Positions 1 to 7,464 of a DNA stretch of 64,000 nt are shown piece after piece. Location: assembly GCF_021502575.1 (NCBI RefSeq), contig NZ_JAKFGN010000002.1, positions 186,001 through 250,000 on the forward strand. Direction: 5' to 3'. Within the stretch, counting starts at the first letter, position 1. Every line of letters starts with the position of its first letter. Under the pieces are notes generated by a model. The model saw only the letters and a list, made by a program, of their open reading frames with translations, had not been told where the DNA came from and searched no databases. This DNA comes from Bradyrhizobium sp. G127 (lineage in GTDB: Bacteria; Pseudomonadota; Alphaproteobacteria; Rhizobiales; Xanthobacteraceae). Both the position numbers and the translations under genes were made by a program.

Positions 1-418
1 CGTACAGAGACTTAAGCATCCGCGCGGTTTCCTTACCGCCCGGAACGCAGAGGTTGAGCCGTGCCTCACTCTTGTTGGCAATCACCTCGGAATAATCGTG
101 ACAGTTGTAGCCGCACTGGCCGCAATCCTGCTGCGCCATCGCCGCCATCATGCGCCGCCGCAGCGGCCGGCCCTCGGCTAGTTTCATGCGCTCGGCGATC
201 GGCATGGTCTGGTCGTGCCACGGCGCTTCGCCGTCGTCGCCATCGCCGGTGGCTTCCTTCATCACCGCCGCGCCCTGCTCCGGCGACAGCGGTGTTACGG
301 CGTTATCGAGCGAGACGAGTCCGGCGAAAAAGCCATTCAGCCACGAGCGCTGCTCCGGCGAAAACGGAGCGGTCTCGGGAATGATCTCGAAGTTCGGCGC
401 TGGGGACATCTGGTTCAT
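1..418 (-). CDS. FeS-containing CysJ-like sulfite/nitrite reductase flavoprotein subunit (N-terminal part, cut by window edge)
   Basis: About the first 139 residues of a longer protein whose C-terminus lies outside the window. The ATG overlaps the nirA stop codon (ATGA at 418-415), so the two are translationally coupled. Residues about 97-125 carry a C-x2-C-x3-C...C-x-PGG pattern (CGQCGYNC, then LCVPGG), which matches the small 4Fe-4S domain found at the front of alphaproteobacterial proteins annotated as sulfite reductase alpha subunit. The diflavin part (FMN, FAD, NADPH) that defines the family is not visible here, so the full identity rests on my memory of this family. Its position directly after nirA suggests it passes NADPH electrons to the sirohaem enzyme, an inference. 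Confidence 0.8.
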   Translation of the reverse strand, partial: MNQMSPAPNFEIIPETAPFSPEQRSWLNGFFAGLVSLDNAVTPLSPEQGAAVMKEATGDGDDGEAPWHDQTMPIAERMKLAEGRPLRRRMMAAMAQQDCGQCGYNCHDYSEVIANKSEARLNLCVPGGKETARMLKSLY

Positions 419-2172
419 GCCGCGACTCCCTGGCCGATCAGCTGGCGCAGTGCATCGACATCGTAACGGCTGGCGAAGCCGAGGAATGTCTCGTCGCTGG
501 ATGCACGATTGGCAACATAGGCTTTCAACACGCGTTCGATGGCCTGCGGCGCGTTCTCGGCCCTCACATTCTGGATCAACTCGCGGGCAATCGCGGCTTC
601 GGGACCGAAACCGCCGCCGACATAGACGTGATAGCCCGCGACCGTATCGCCGTCATCGTTGATCGGCACCCGCGCGCCGATCAGGCCGATGTCGCCGATA
701 TAATGCTGCGCGCAGGAATGGTGACAGCCCGTGAGATGAATGTTGACCGGCGTTTCCAGCGGCACGCGATCTTCGCACCACGCAGCGATCTCGTCGGCGT
801 TCTCCTTGGTGTGGGCAGCAGCGAAGCGGCAGCCAGTGGCTCCGGTGCAGGCGATCAGGCCCGCGCGAAGCGTCGACGTCGCCGCGGCAAGCCCGAGCGC
901 CTCAATGGCGGCCACGACGGTGGCGACATTGGCGTCTGCGACGCCGGAAATCAGCAGGTTCTGCCAGACCGTGAGGCGAATATCACCGTCGCCAAAATCG
1001 GCGGCGAGTTTCGCCAGGCCGCGGATCTGCTCCGGCAACAGGCGACCGAGTTTCAGCGCAACGCCGATCCAGTTCAGGCCCGCCTGTTTCTGCGGATGGA
1101 CGCCGATATGGGCGAGCCGGTCATAGGCCGGACGCGGCGCGATGGCCTCTGCCGGCACGCGTGCCAGCTTGCGCCCCAACCGCTCCTCGACGACTGAAAG
1201 AAACTTGTCGAAGCCCCAGGAGTCGAGCACATACTTCAGCCGCGACTTGTTGCGGTTGGTGCGGTCGCCGTTCTCGATGAAGACGCGGACGATGACGTCG
1301 GCGAGGCCAATGGCGTCATTCGGCTTGAGGATCACACCGGTATCACGGGCGAAATCCTTGTGGCCGGTGATGCCGCCGAGCGCGAGGCGGAAATAGATGC
1401 CGGGCTCGACGCCAAAGCCTTCGCGCACATCAACTGCCTGAAAGGCAATGTCATTGGTTTCTTCCAACGTCGCGATGCGCCCCGCTCCATCGAACGCGAC
1501 GTTGAATTTGCGCGGCAGCCCGTACAGAGCCCGCTCGTTCAGGATGTGATAGTGCCACGCCCTGGCGAAAGGCCGCGTATCCAGCAGTTCCTGCGGATCG
1601 ATGCCCGCCGTCGATGTGCCGGTGACGTTGCGGATGTTATCCGCGCCGGAGCCGCGCGAGCACAGGCCGAGATCCTGCAACCCCTCGATGATATTGATCG
1701 CGTTCTTCGGCTCGATCTCTCGGAGCTGAAGATTGGCGCGCGTTGTCACATGGGCATAGGGGCCGGCGAAGTTCTCGGCGAGATCGGCAATGCTGGCGAA
1801 CTGCCAGTGCTTGAGGATGCCGTTGGGAATCCGCATCCGGCACATGTAGGACGACTGCGTCGGCGCGACGTAGAAGATACCGTAGTAGCGCCAGCGGAAA
1901 TTGTCCGCCGGTTTCGGCGCCTCGTTGTGTTCTGCCTGCCTGACAAGACGCGAATAGGCATCGAACGGATGTTCCTCGCGCTTCCATTTCTCCTGATCGA
2001 CCAGCTTGCCGCCGGCCGCGACAACACGGTCCTGCGCCTTGAAATGGACGGCGTCGGGTCCGACCGGCTCGGATTTTGCTGGGGCATTGGTCCGGGCCAC
2101 GCGCGATGCGCTTAGGCCGGAGACAAAGCCTTCGAGGTAACGCTTCTGGTCAGGAGAGAAATCACCGGACAT
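415..2172 (-). CDS. nirA: NirA-type sirohaem nitrite (or sulfite) reductase
   Basis: A 585-residue one-chain nitrite/sulfite reductase that reduces nitrite to ammonium with six electrons in the cytoplasm. The cluster-sirohaem ligands are visible as C-x5-C (CTGATGC, near residue 440) and C-x3-C (GCHHSC, near residue 482), with duplicated ferredoxin-like and nitrite/sulfite-reductase repeats around them. Length agrees with ferredoxin-type NirA. It follows the flavoprotein gene by one base and overlaps the FeS-flavoprotein gene by four, so it is one operon with nrtABC. Sulfite cannot be excluded as substrate from sequence alone, but the nitrate transporter context strongly favours nitrite. Confidence 0.9.
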   Translation of the reverse strand: MSGDFSPDQKRYLEGFVSGLSASRVARTNAPAKSEPVGPDAVHFKAQDRVVAAGGKLVDQEKWKREEHPFDAYSRLVRQAEHNEAPKPADNFRWRYYGIFYVAPTQSSYMCRMRIPNGILKHWQFASIADLAENFAGPYAHVTTRANLQLREIEPKNAINIIEGLQDLGLCSRGSGADNIRNVTGTSTAGIDPQELLDTRPFARAWHYHILNERALYGLPRKFNVAFDGAGRIATLEETNDIAFQAVDVREGFGVEPGIYFRLALGGITGHKDFARDTGVILKPNDAIGLADVIVRVFIENGDRTNRNKSRLKYVLDSWGFDKFLSVVEERLGRKLARVPAEAIAPRPAYDRLAHIGVHPQKQAGLNWIGVALKLGRLLPEQIRGLAKLAADFGDGDIRLTVWQNLLISGVADANVATVVAAIEALGLAAATSTLRAGLIACTGATGCRFAAAHTKENADEIAAWCEDRVPLETPVNIHLTGCHHSCAQHYIGDIGLIGARVPINDDGDTVAGYHVYVGGGFGPEAAIARELIQNVRAENAPQAIERVLKAYVANRASSDETFLGFASRYDVDALRQLIGQGVAA

Positions 2173-2173
2173 C

Positions 2174-3388
2174 TTATGCGGCCTTCGGTTGTGCGATGGC
2201 GCGGCCGAACATGATGTCGCCGCGAATCGCTTCGATGGACGCCGTTGTCCTGATCAATTCGAGATACCAAAGTGCATCCTGGGTGTCGCCCACCAGCACC
2301 GCTCCCCTGAGGCGGCCGTCCGCCACCACAAGCTTCTTGTACGTGCCCCGCCGTTCATCGTTGAACACGAGGGTTTCGCTGTCGTCGGCGGCAAGGAAAT
2401 CGCCGGCCGAAAACACGCTGACTCCTGAGACCTTCAAGTTGGTGGCGACGACGCTGCCGGAATAATCCCTGGCGCCGTCGGCCAGATGATCGGCGAGCAC
2501 GCGAGCCTGCTCATAGGCCGGCTCGACCAGGCCGTAGCAGGTACCGCGATGCTCGGCGCATTCGCCGAGCGCATAGATGTTCTCGCTGCCGGTGCGGAGC
2601 TGGTCGTCGACCACGATCCCGCGATTGACCGGCACGCCGGCCTGTTTCGCCAGCGCGACGTTCGGGCGGATACCGGCCGCGAACACGACGGCGTCGGTCG
2701 CGACGGTGTGTCCGTCGGCCAGTTCGATGCCTTCAACCCTTTCGGTACCGAGAATCTGCCTAGTGTTCGCGCCGAGCAGCACCTCGACACCCTTCATCTC
2801 CACAAGGCGCTTGAGCAGCGCAGCGGCTGGCCCGTCGAGCTGCCGCTCCATCAGCCGGTCCATCAGGTGCAGTAGCGTGACCTTCGATCCGGCTTTTGCC
2901 AGACCGTAAGCCGCTTCCAGCCCGAGCAGTCCGCCTCCGACCACCACGACGCGAGCCTTGGTGTCTGCGAGCGCGAGCAGCCGATCGACATCGCGGCTAT
3001 CACGAAAGGTGTGAACGCCTTCAAGATCGGAGCCGGGGACTGGCAACCGCAGCGGCGTCGAGCCGGTCGCAAACACCAGCTTAGAGAACGGCACCTCCGC
3101 GCCATTGGCGAGATGCACCCGACGTGTGGCGAGGTCCACCGCGCTCGCCGCACAGCCGTAGGTGACGGTCACGCCGCGATCGCGCCACCACGCGGCGGAC
3201 TTCAACTCGATCTCCTGCGAGGTCGCCTCGCCTGCCAGCACCGACGACAAAAGCACGCGGTTATAGGCCAGCCGCGGCTCGTCACCGATCACGGCGATGG
3301 CATAGCGGCCCAACGCGCGCTTCGCCATTTCCTCGACAAGGCGCGCTGCCGCCATGCCGTTGCCGATGATGACTAGAGGTTCGCTCAC
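2174..3388 (-). CDS. flp: FAD/NAD(P)H-dependent oxidoreductase, Flp-type (NirB N-terminal-like)
   Basis: A 404-residue pyridine nucleotide-disulfide oxidoreductase-fold protein. It has an N-terminal FAD Rossmann motif (IIGNGMAAARL, residues 6-16), an ATG-type loop (VFATGSTPLRLP, about 103-114), an NAD(P)-binding GGGLLGLEAA (about 150) and the second FAD contact (ENIYALGECAEH, about 280). The fold matches the N-terminal part of NirB. In Bradyrhizobium diazoefficiens an equivalent flavoprotein (Flp) is encoded beside the haemoglobin Bjgb and takes part in electron supply for nitrate assimilation and NO handling. The start is GTG with a G-rich tract upstream. It lies 11 bases after the haemoglobin gene and 1 base before nirA. 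Confidence 0.87.
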   Translation of the reverse strand: MSEPLVIIGNGMAAARLVEEMAKRALGRYAIAVIGDEPRLAYNRVLLSSVLAGEATSQEIELKSAAWWRDRGVTVTYGCAASAVDLATRRVHLANGAEVPFSKLVFATGSTPLRLPVPGSDLEGVHTFRDSRDVDRLLALADTKARVVVVGGGLLGLEAAYGLAKAGSKVTLLHLMDRLMERQLDGPAAALLKRLVEMKGVEVLLGANTRQILGTERVEGIELADGHTVATDAVVFAAGIRPNVALAKQAGVPVNRGIVVDDQLRTGSENIYALGECAEHRGTCYGLVEPAYEQARVLADHLADGARDYSGSVVATNLKVSGVSVFSAGDFLAADDSETLVFNDERRGTYKKLVVADGRLRGAVLVGDTQDALWYLELIRTTASIEAIRGDIMFGRAIAQPKAA

Positions 3389-3399
3389 GGCTATGCCCC

Positions 3400-3825
3400 C
3401 TATTCCGCGGCCGCCTGCTGGCCGTAAGCCTCGCTGACCATGAAGCCCGACAAGGTGCCGTAGGCATCGGTCCAGGCGCCGGCAACCTCAGGCGTCCATG
3501 CCTCGCCAAGCCCCTTTTCAAGCGTCCACAGCAGTGCGGCGCCAACCACGGGATAGTGCGCCGCCTCGACACCATAGCTGACGTGCTTCTTGGCGAGCAC
3601 GCTCGCCGCCGGCAGAACCGACGGCAGGTCGGAAAGGCCGTTGACCACCACGCCCAGCGTGCCCATCAGCGCGCGGCGCTGCTTGGCCATGTCGCCCTTG
3701 AACAGCGGCTTGACCTGCGGTGCGATCTCGAAAAGACGGCCGTAGAAAATTTCCGCCGCCTGATCGGCGATCGGAACGACCTTGGCAAAACTGTCCTGAA
3801 CAAGTGAAACTTGAGCGGGAGTCAT
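3400..3825 (-). CDS. bjgb: Single-domain bacterial haemoglobin (Bjgb-like), NO detoxification
   Basis: A 141-residue globin resembling the haem domain of flavohaemoglobin but without a reductase domain. Likely haem-pocket residues are Tyr28 (B10), Phe42 (CD1), Gln49 (E7) and the proximal His81 (F8, in KKHVSYG). This Tyr/Gln pair is typical of NO dioxygenases. A clear AAAGGAG ribosome site precedes the ATG. It sits between the transporter ATPase and the Flp-type flavoprotein, which could serve as its reductase. In Bradyrhizobium the homologue removes NO made as a by-product of nitrate assimilation. A NarK gene, adjacent in that organism, is absent here. Confidence 0.92.
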   Translation of the reverse strand: MTPAQVSLVQDSFAKVVPIADQAAEIFYGRLFEIAPQVKPLFKGDMAKQRRALMGTLGVVVNGLSDLPSVLPAASVLAKKHVSYGVEAAHYPVVGAALLWTLEKGLGEAWTPEVAGAWTDAYGTLSGFMVSEAYGQQAAAE

Positions 3826-3855
3826 GGTGTCTACTCCTTTCGTTTCAATCCTGAT

Positions 3856-4647
3856 TCACGCCGCCTCGACGAAACGCTGCCGTTCGTAGAGGAATTCGAG
3901 CACACGCTGCCGGCACTTGAGGTAGATCGGGTTGGAAGCCAGTTCGAGCCGCTTGCGCGGATGCGGCAGCGGCACTTCGAGCACCTCGCCGATCCGAGCA
4001 CTCGGGCCGTTGGTCATCATCACGATGCGGTCCGACAGCAGCACGGCCTCGTCGACGTCGTGGGTGATCATCATCACCGTGTTGTTGAGCTTCTGATGCA
4101 GCGCCATCACCGAGTCCTGAAGATGGGCGCGGGTCAGCGCGTCCAGCGCGCCGAACGGCTCGTCGAGCAGCAGCACCTTCGGCTCCATCGCCAGCGCACG
4201 CGCAATGCCGACGCGCTGCTTCATGCCACCGGAAATTTCCGATGGCCGCTTGTCCTTGGCGTGGGTCATTTGCACGAGGTTGAGATTGTGCAGTACCCAT
4301 TCGTCGCGCTCGGCGCGGCTCTTGCTCGATCCGAACACCTTGTCGACGCCGAGACGAACGTTGTCATAGACCGTCAGCCACGGCAGCAGGCTGTGGTTCT
4401 GGAACACAACCGCGCGGTCCGGTCCGGGCGAATTCACCTCGCGGCCTTCGAGCAGCACACCGCCCTGGGTCGCGTTGGTGAGCCCGGCGACGATGTTGAG
4501 CAGCGTGGACTTGCCGCATCCGGAGTGGCCGATGATCGAAACGTAGTCGCCCTGCTCCACGGTCAGATTGATGTCCTTCAGGACTTCGCTCTGGGTCGAA
4601 CCGCGGGTGAACACCTTGTCGATGTGATCGAGTTGAAGATAAGCCAT
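3856..4647 (-). CDS. nrtC: Nitrate ABC transporter ATP-binding protein
   Basis: ABC ATPase of about 263 residues in the NrtC/NrtD/SsuB class, energising nitrate uptake with NrtA and NrtB at the inner membrane. Walker A GHSGCGKST, signature SGGMKQRVG and Walker B VLLLDEPFGALD are all present, followed by the switch histidine (MITHDVDEA). It lacks the C-terminal sensor domain seen in cyanobacterial NrtC. I prefer the ATG at 4647 over the in-frame ATG at 4653, because the GGAG at 4654-4657 is one base from the first ATG but seven from the second. The whole gap to nrtB is filled by a palindromic repeat pair. Confidence 0.9.
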   Translation of the reverse strand: MAYLQLDHIDKVFTRGSTQSEVLKDINLTVEQGDYVSIIGHSGCGKSTLLNIVAGLTNATQGGVLLEGREVNSPGPDRAVVFQNHSLLPWLTVYDNVRLGVDKVFGSSKSRAERDEWVLHNLNLVQMTHAKDKRPSEISGGMKQRVGIARALAMEPKVLLLDEPFGALDALTRAHLQDSVMALHQKLNNTVMMITHDVDEAVLLSDRIVMMTNGPSARIGEVLEVPLPHPRKRLELASNPIYLKCRQRVLEFLYERQRFVEAA

Positions 4648-4659
4648 TGTCATTCTCCA

Positions 4660-4734
4660 CTAGTGTCCCGTATCCGACGTTCGCCTCACTTTGCAGCGCC
4701 TTCCGAGCGAACGTCGGATACGAAAGGACACTAG
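4660..4734. repeat. Palindromic repeat element E1 (first of a mirrored pair)
   Basis: 75-bp imperfect palindrome bounded by CTAGTGTCC and GGACACTAG, with an inner arm GTATCCGACGTTCGC matched by GCGAACGTCGGATAC. The extra GAAA lies on the right arm. It ends one to two bases before the nrtC Shine-Dalgarno sequence. Confidence 0.85.
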
Positions 4735-4746
4735 CAAACTATGGTT

Positions 4747-4823
4747 CTAGTGATCCTTTGGTTCTGACATTCGTAAAGGCGTCCGCGAAGGATACGATAC
4801 GAATGTCAGAACCGGATCACTAG
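4747..4823. repeat. Palindromic repeat element E2 (mirror-oriented partner of E1)
   Basis: 77-bp imperfect palindrome, CTAGTGATCC...GGATCACTAG, inner arm GGTTCTGACATTCG matched by CGAATGTCAGAACC. The asymmetric TTT is on its left arm, so E1 and E2 face each other across a 12-bp spacer. The terminal CTA(G) at 4820-4822 is read on the minus strand as the TAG stop codon of nrtB. Confidence 0.85.
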
Positions 4824-5728
4824 CTTGCCTGCACGCCGCGTGTCGCGATATTGCCGACGAAGGCGACAATGCGATCGAGCACAAATCCGACGATGCCGAT
4901 GTAGGCGAGCGCCACGAAGATGTCGGACAGCCGCGATGAATTCCACGCGTCCCAGATGAAGAAGCCGATGCCGACGCCGCCGGTGAGCATTTCAGCCGCA
5001 ACGATGGCGAGCCACGACAGGCCGATGCCTATGCGCAGGCCAGTGAAAATGTACGGCGCCGCCGACGGGATCATGATCTTCCAGAAGAACTCGAGCTGGT
5101 TGAGCCGCACCACGGCGGCGACGTTGCGATAATCCTGCGGGATGTTGCGGATGCCAACCGCGGTGTTGATGATGATCGGCCAGATCGAGGTGATGAAGAT
5201 CACGAAGATCGCCGACGGATTGCTGTCGCGGAACGCGGCCAGCGAGATTGGCAGCCAGGCCAGCGGCGGCACGGTGCGCAGCACCTGGAAGATCGGATCG
5301 AGACCGCGCATCGCCCAAATCGACTGACCGATCACAGCGCCGACCAGCACACCGACGATGCTCGCCAAACCGAAGCCGACGGCGACGCGCTGCAAGGATG
5401 TCAGCACACGCCAGCCCAGACCGATGTCCTGCGGGCCGGTGACGAAGAACGGATCGACGATCAGGTCCTTGGCGTCGGACCAGATGCGCGACGGCGACGG
5501 CAGCGTCGCGCCGGGCTTCATGCATAGAATTTGCCAGATGCCGAAGATCAGTGTGAGCATGATGATCGGCGGGATGACGCGAGCGGCTAGCGCGCGCAAA
5601 TTCGGAAGCAGCATGTCCGTCATAAAGCTCCGGGATGACCTTGGCAGCGAAAGAACTGCCGCGGTCGAAGCCTGCGACGGTGTCGTTGTCGGAAGGGGAC
5701 TGGTCGTTTTGACGAGCGGCATGTTCAT
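4820..5728 (-). CDS. nrtB: Nitrate ABC transporter permease
   Basis: A 302-residue inner-membrane permease of the binding-protein-dependent type, with about six hydrophobic segments beginning near residue 50. The cytoplasmic loop with the pattern AAEMLTGGVGIGFFIWDA is typical of NrtB/SsuC permeases, and the EAA-like coupling helix precedes it. The N-terminal 45 residues are polar and rich in Ser/Thr/Pro. It lies 59 bases after nrtA and is followed by a composite palindromic repeat, whose last CTAG forms the stop codon, so the present C-terminus may have been set by the repeat insertion. Confidence 0.9.
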   Translation of the reverse strand: MNMPLVKTTSPLPTTTPSQASTAAVLSLPRSSRSFMTDMLLPNLRALAARVIPPIIMLTLIFGIWQILCMKPGATLPSPSRIWSDAKDLIVDPFFVTGPQDIGLGWRVLTSLQRVAVGFGLASIVGVLVGAVIGQSIWAMRGLDPIFQVLRTVPPLAWLPISLAAFRDSNPSAIFVIFITSIWPIIINTAVGIRNIPQDYRNVAAVVRLNQLEFFWKIMIPSAAPYIFTGLRIGIGLSWLAIVAAEMLTGGVGIGFFIWDAWNSSRLSDIFVALAYIGIVGFVLDRIVAFVGNIATRGVQAS

Positions 5729-5787
5729 GAGAGGCCTCGGTTGCGTTAAGTGCGAGGCCGCCCCTGCTTGGAGCGGCCCGCAGGTTC

Positions 5788-7110
5788 TCAGGCTTCGATA
5801 CGCTTGATCGTGAGACTCTTGAGATACGCGGACGGATTTTCCGGATCGAAAACCTTGCCGTCGAAAAAGGTTTCCTTGCCGCGCGACGAGGTCGCCGGAA
5901 CGTCAGCCGCCGCAACGCCGAGTGCCTTCGCCGCCGACCGCCAGATGTCCTCGCGGTTGACCTTGTCGACCAAGGCCTTGACGTCCGTGGTCGGCTCGAA
6001 CTTGCCCCAGCGAATGTCTTCGGTGACGAACCAGGCGTCATGGCTCTTGAACGGATAGGACGCGTGGTCCTGCCAGAACTTCATGAACTGCTTGGTGCCC
6101 TTCTCGACGCGGCCGTTGCCGTAGTTGATGTCGCCGTTGGCGCGGCCGATGATGTCGGCGACCGGCACATTGAACCACTGACGACGGCCGACGATCTCGG
6201 ACATTTCGGCGCGGTTGGCGGGCTTGTCGCACCACTGCTGGGCTTCCATAACCGCCATGAGAATGGCCTGCGTCGCCTTCGGATATTTGTCGGCGTATTC
6301 GGCGCGAATACCGAGCGCCTTTTCCGGATGCTTCGACCAGATTTCGCCGGTCGAACATGCTGAAAAGCCGATGCCCTGATTGACCAGCTGTTCGCCCCAC
6401 GGTTCACCGACGCAGAAGGCGTCCATGTTGCCGACCTTCATATTTGCCACCATCTGCGGCGGCGGAACGACGATAGTCGAGACGTCCTTGTCGGGATCGA
6501 TGCCGCCGGCCGCGAGCCAGTAGCGAATCCATAGGTCGTGGGTCCCGCCGGGGAAGGTCATCGCGACCTTCACTTCCTTGCCTTCGGCCTTCTTCTTGGC
6601 GAAAGCTTCCTTCAGCGCGGACGCGTCCGCGGTGACCTTGAGATCCTTGTATTCGTTGGAAACCGAGATCGCCTGCGCGTCGAGATTGAGGCGCGCCAGG
6701 ATGTACATCGGCGTCGGTACGTTGTTCTGCGTCACCTTGCCGGCGGAAATCAGATAGGGCATCGGCGTCAGGATGTGCGCGCCATCGATGCCGTTCTTCT
6801 CGCCACCGAGCAAGAGGTTGTCGCGCGTCGCGCCCCACGAGGCCTGCTTGTTGACCTCGACATCAGGCACACCGTGCTTGGCGAAGATCCCCTTCTCCTT
6901 CGCGATCACCAGCGGCGAGGCGTCCATCAGCGCGATGTAACCGAAGATCGCCTTGGTCACTTCCGGTCCAGCCGTCTGCGCAAAGGCGCCGGCCGGGAAG
7001 TTCAGTTTTGCAGCTGCCAGAAGCGCCGCCGTGCCCGCACCGGCCTTGAGCAACGCGCGGCGGCTCATCTTGCGGCCCATCATTCCATCCTTGCCCTGTT
7101 TGGTAGCCAT
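5788..7110 (-). CDS. nrtA: Nitrate ABC transporter substrate-binding protein, Tat-exported
   Basis: A 440-residue periplasmic nitrate-binding protein of the NrtA/CmpA family. The N-terminus has a twin-arginine signal (SRRALLKAG followed by an Ala-rich segment ending AGAFA), so the folded protein would leave by the Tat route. I take the ATG at 7110, preceded by AAAGGA. An in-frame reading further upstream to 7257 would run through the terminator hairpin of the leader and is not believed. First gene of the nrt-haemoglobin-nir operon, controlled by the leader and sigma-54 site immediately upstream. It shares its fold with nasS, the cytoplasmic sensor paralogue next door. Confidence 0.92.
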   Translation of the reverse strand: MATKQGKDGMMGRKMSRRALLKAGAGTAALLAAAKLNFPAGAFAQTAGPEVTKAIFGYIALMDASPLVIAKEKGIFAKHGVPDVEVNKQASWGATRDNLLLGGEKNGIDGAHILTPMPYLISAGKVTQNNVPTPMYILARLNLDAQAISVSNEYKDLKVTADASALKEAFAKKKAEGKEVKVAMTFPGGTHDLWIRYWLAAGGIDPDKDVSTIVVPPPQMVANMKVGNMDAFCVGEPWGEQLVNQGIGFSACSTGEIWSKHPEKALGIRAEYADKYPKATQAILMAVMEAQQWCDKPANRAEMSEIVGRRQWFNVPVADIIGRANGDINYGNGRVEKGTKQFMKFWQDHASYPFKSHDAWFVTEDIRWGKFEPTTDVKALVDKVNREDIWRSAAKALGVAAADVPATSSRGKETFFDGKVFDPENPSAYLKSLTIKRIEA

Positions 7111-7184
7111 CGTGTCTGTCGTCCTTTCGACCGTGTCGCTGTCTGAACTGTCCATTCGCCGCGTAACGCCCGGTCCCCCGGGCC

Positions 7185-7245
7185 CAAAAAGCAAAAGCCG
7201 CGCCCGAGACACGCGGATGCGTAGTCGTCGGGACAGCGGCTTTGC
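7185..7245 (-). terminator. Leader terminator hairpin (attenuator) in front of nrtA
   Basis: On the minus strand the stem GCAAAGCCGC pairs with GCGGCTTTTGC, with an inner CCCGA/TCGGG stem, followed by a run of T. It lies inside the untranslated leader, about 75 bases before the nrtA ATG, where an intrinsic terminator would block the operon unless antitermination occurs. Confidence 0.75.
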
Positions 7246-7250
7246 TGCTT

Positions 7251-7286
7251 GGGCCATCGATGGACCCTCTGGCCGTCGTCGCGGCC
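7251..7286 (-). promoter_or_regulatory. Candidate NasT/ANTAR-responsive tandem hairpins
   Basis: Two short hairpins lie directly before the terminator. The second (7251-7267) has a GGG-u-CC/GGCCC stem with hexaloop AUCGAU, which has A at loop position 1 and G at position 4 as in known ANTAR target loops. The first (7271-7286) has a GGCCG/CGGCC stem and hexaloop CGACGA, which does not fit the loop consensus. ANTAR proteins such as NasT bind paired hexaloop hairpins to prevent termination. Confidence 0.55.
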
Positions 7287-7298
7287 TGCGAATAGCTA

Positions 7299-7314
7299 TT
7301 CAAGGATCGTGCCA
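7299..7314 (-). promoter_or_regulatory. Sigma-54 type (-24/-12) promoter of the nrtA operon
   Basis: The minus strand reads TGGCACGATCCTTGAA. This is the consensus TGGCACG-N4-TTGCA with one change (TTGA for TTGC). The expected start point near 7289 places the first hairpin almost at +1. RpoN/NtrC control of nitrate assimilation is well established in rhizobia. Confidence 0.65.
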
Positions 7315-7464
7315 GCCGGGTGCGGCGCACCAAATCCAGTATTTACAATCGTTTGAAAGAACGCCTTCGCTTGGCCAGCGCGCGCCTCGGCCTCTACAGG
7401 CGGCAAATGCCTACTGTGTGTGCGTCGCGCAAAATTTAGGCACGCAAATTTGAACCTAAATTCG
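7315..7464 (-). other. Spacer between nasS and the nrtA promoter
   Basis: No gene seen. An AT-rich inverted repeat (AATTTAGG at 7433-7440 against CCTAAATT at 7455-7462) just after the nasS stop could be its terminator. A GGTGC-N3-GCACC palindrome lies about 10 bases upstream of the sigma-54 element. Confidence 0.4.

Noticed and set aside
7111-7257. Longer nrtA start at 7257
   Set aside because: It would translate the leader terminator; the Tat signal and ribosome site point to 7110.
7290-7301. Palindrome GAATAGCTATTC as a leader hairpin
   Set aside because: It overlaps the sigma-54 -12 element and would not be in the transcript if that promoter is used.
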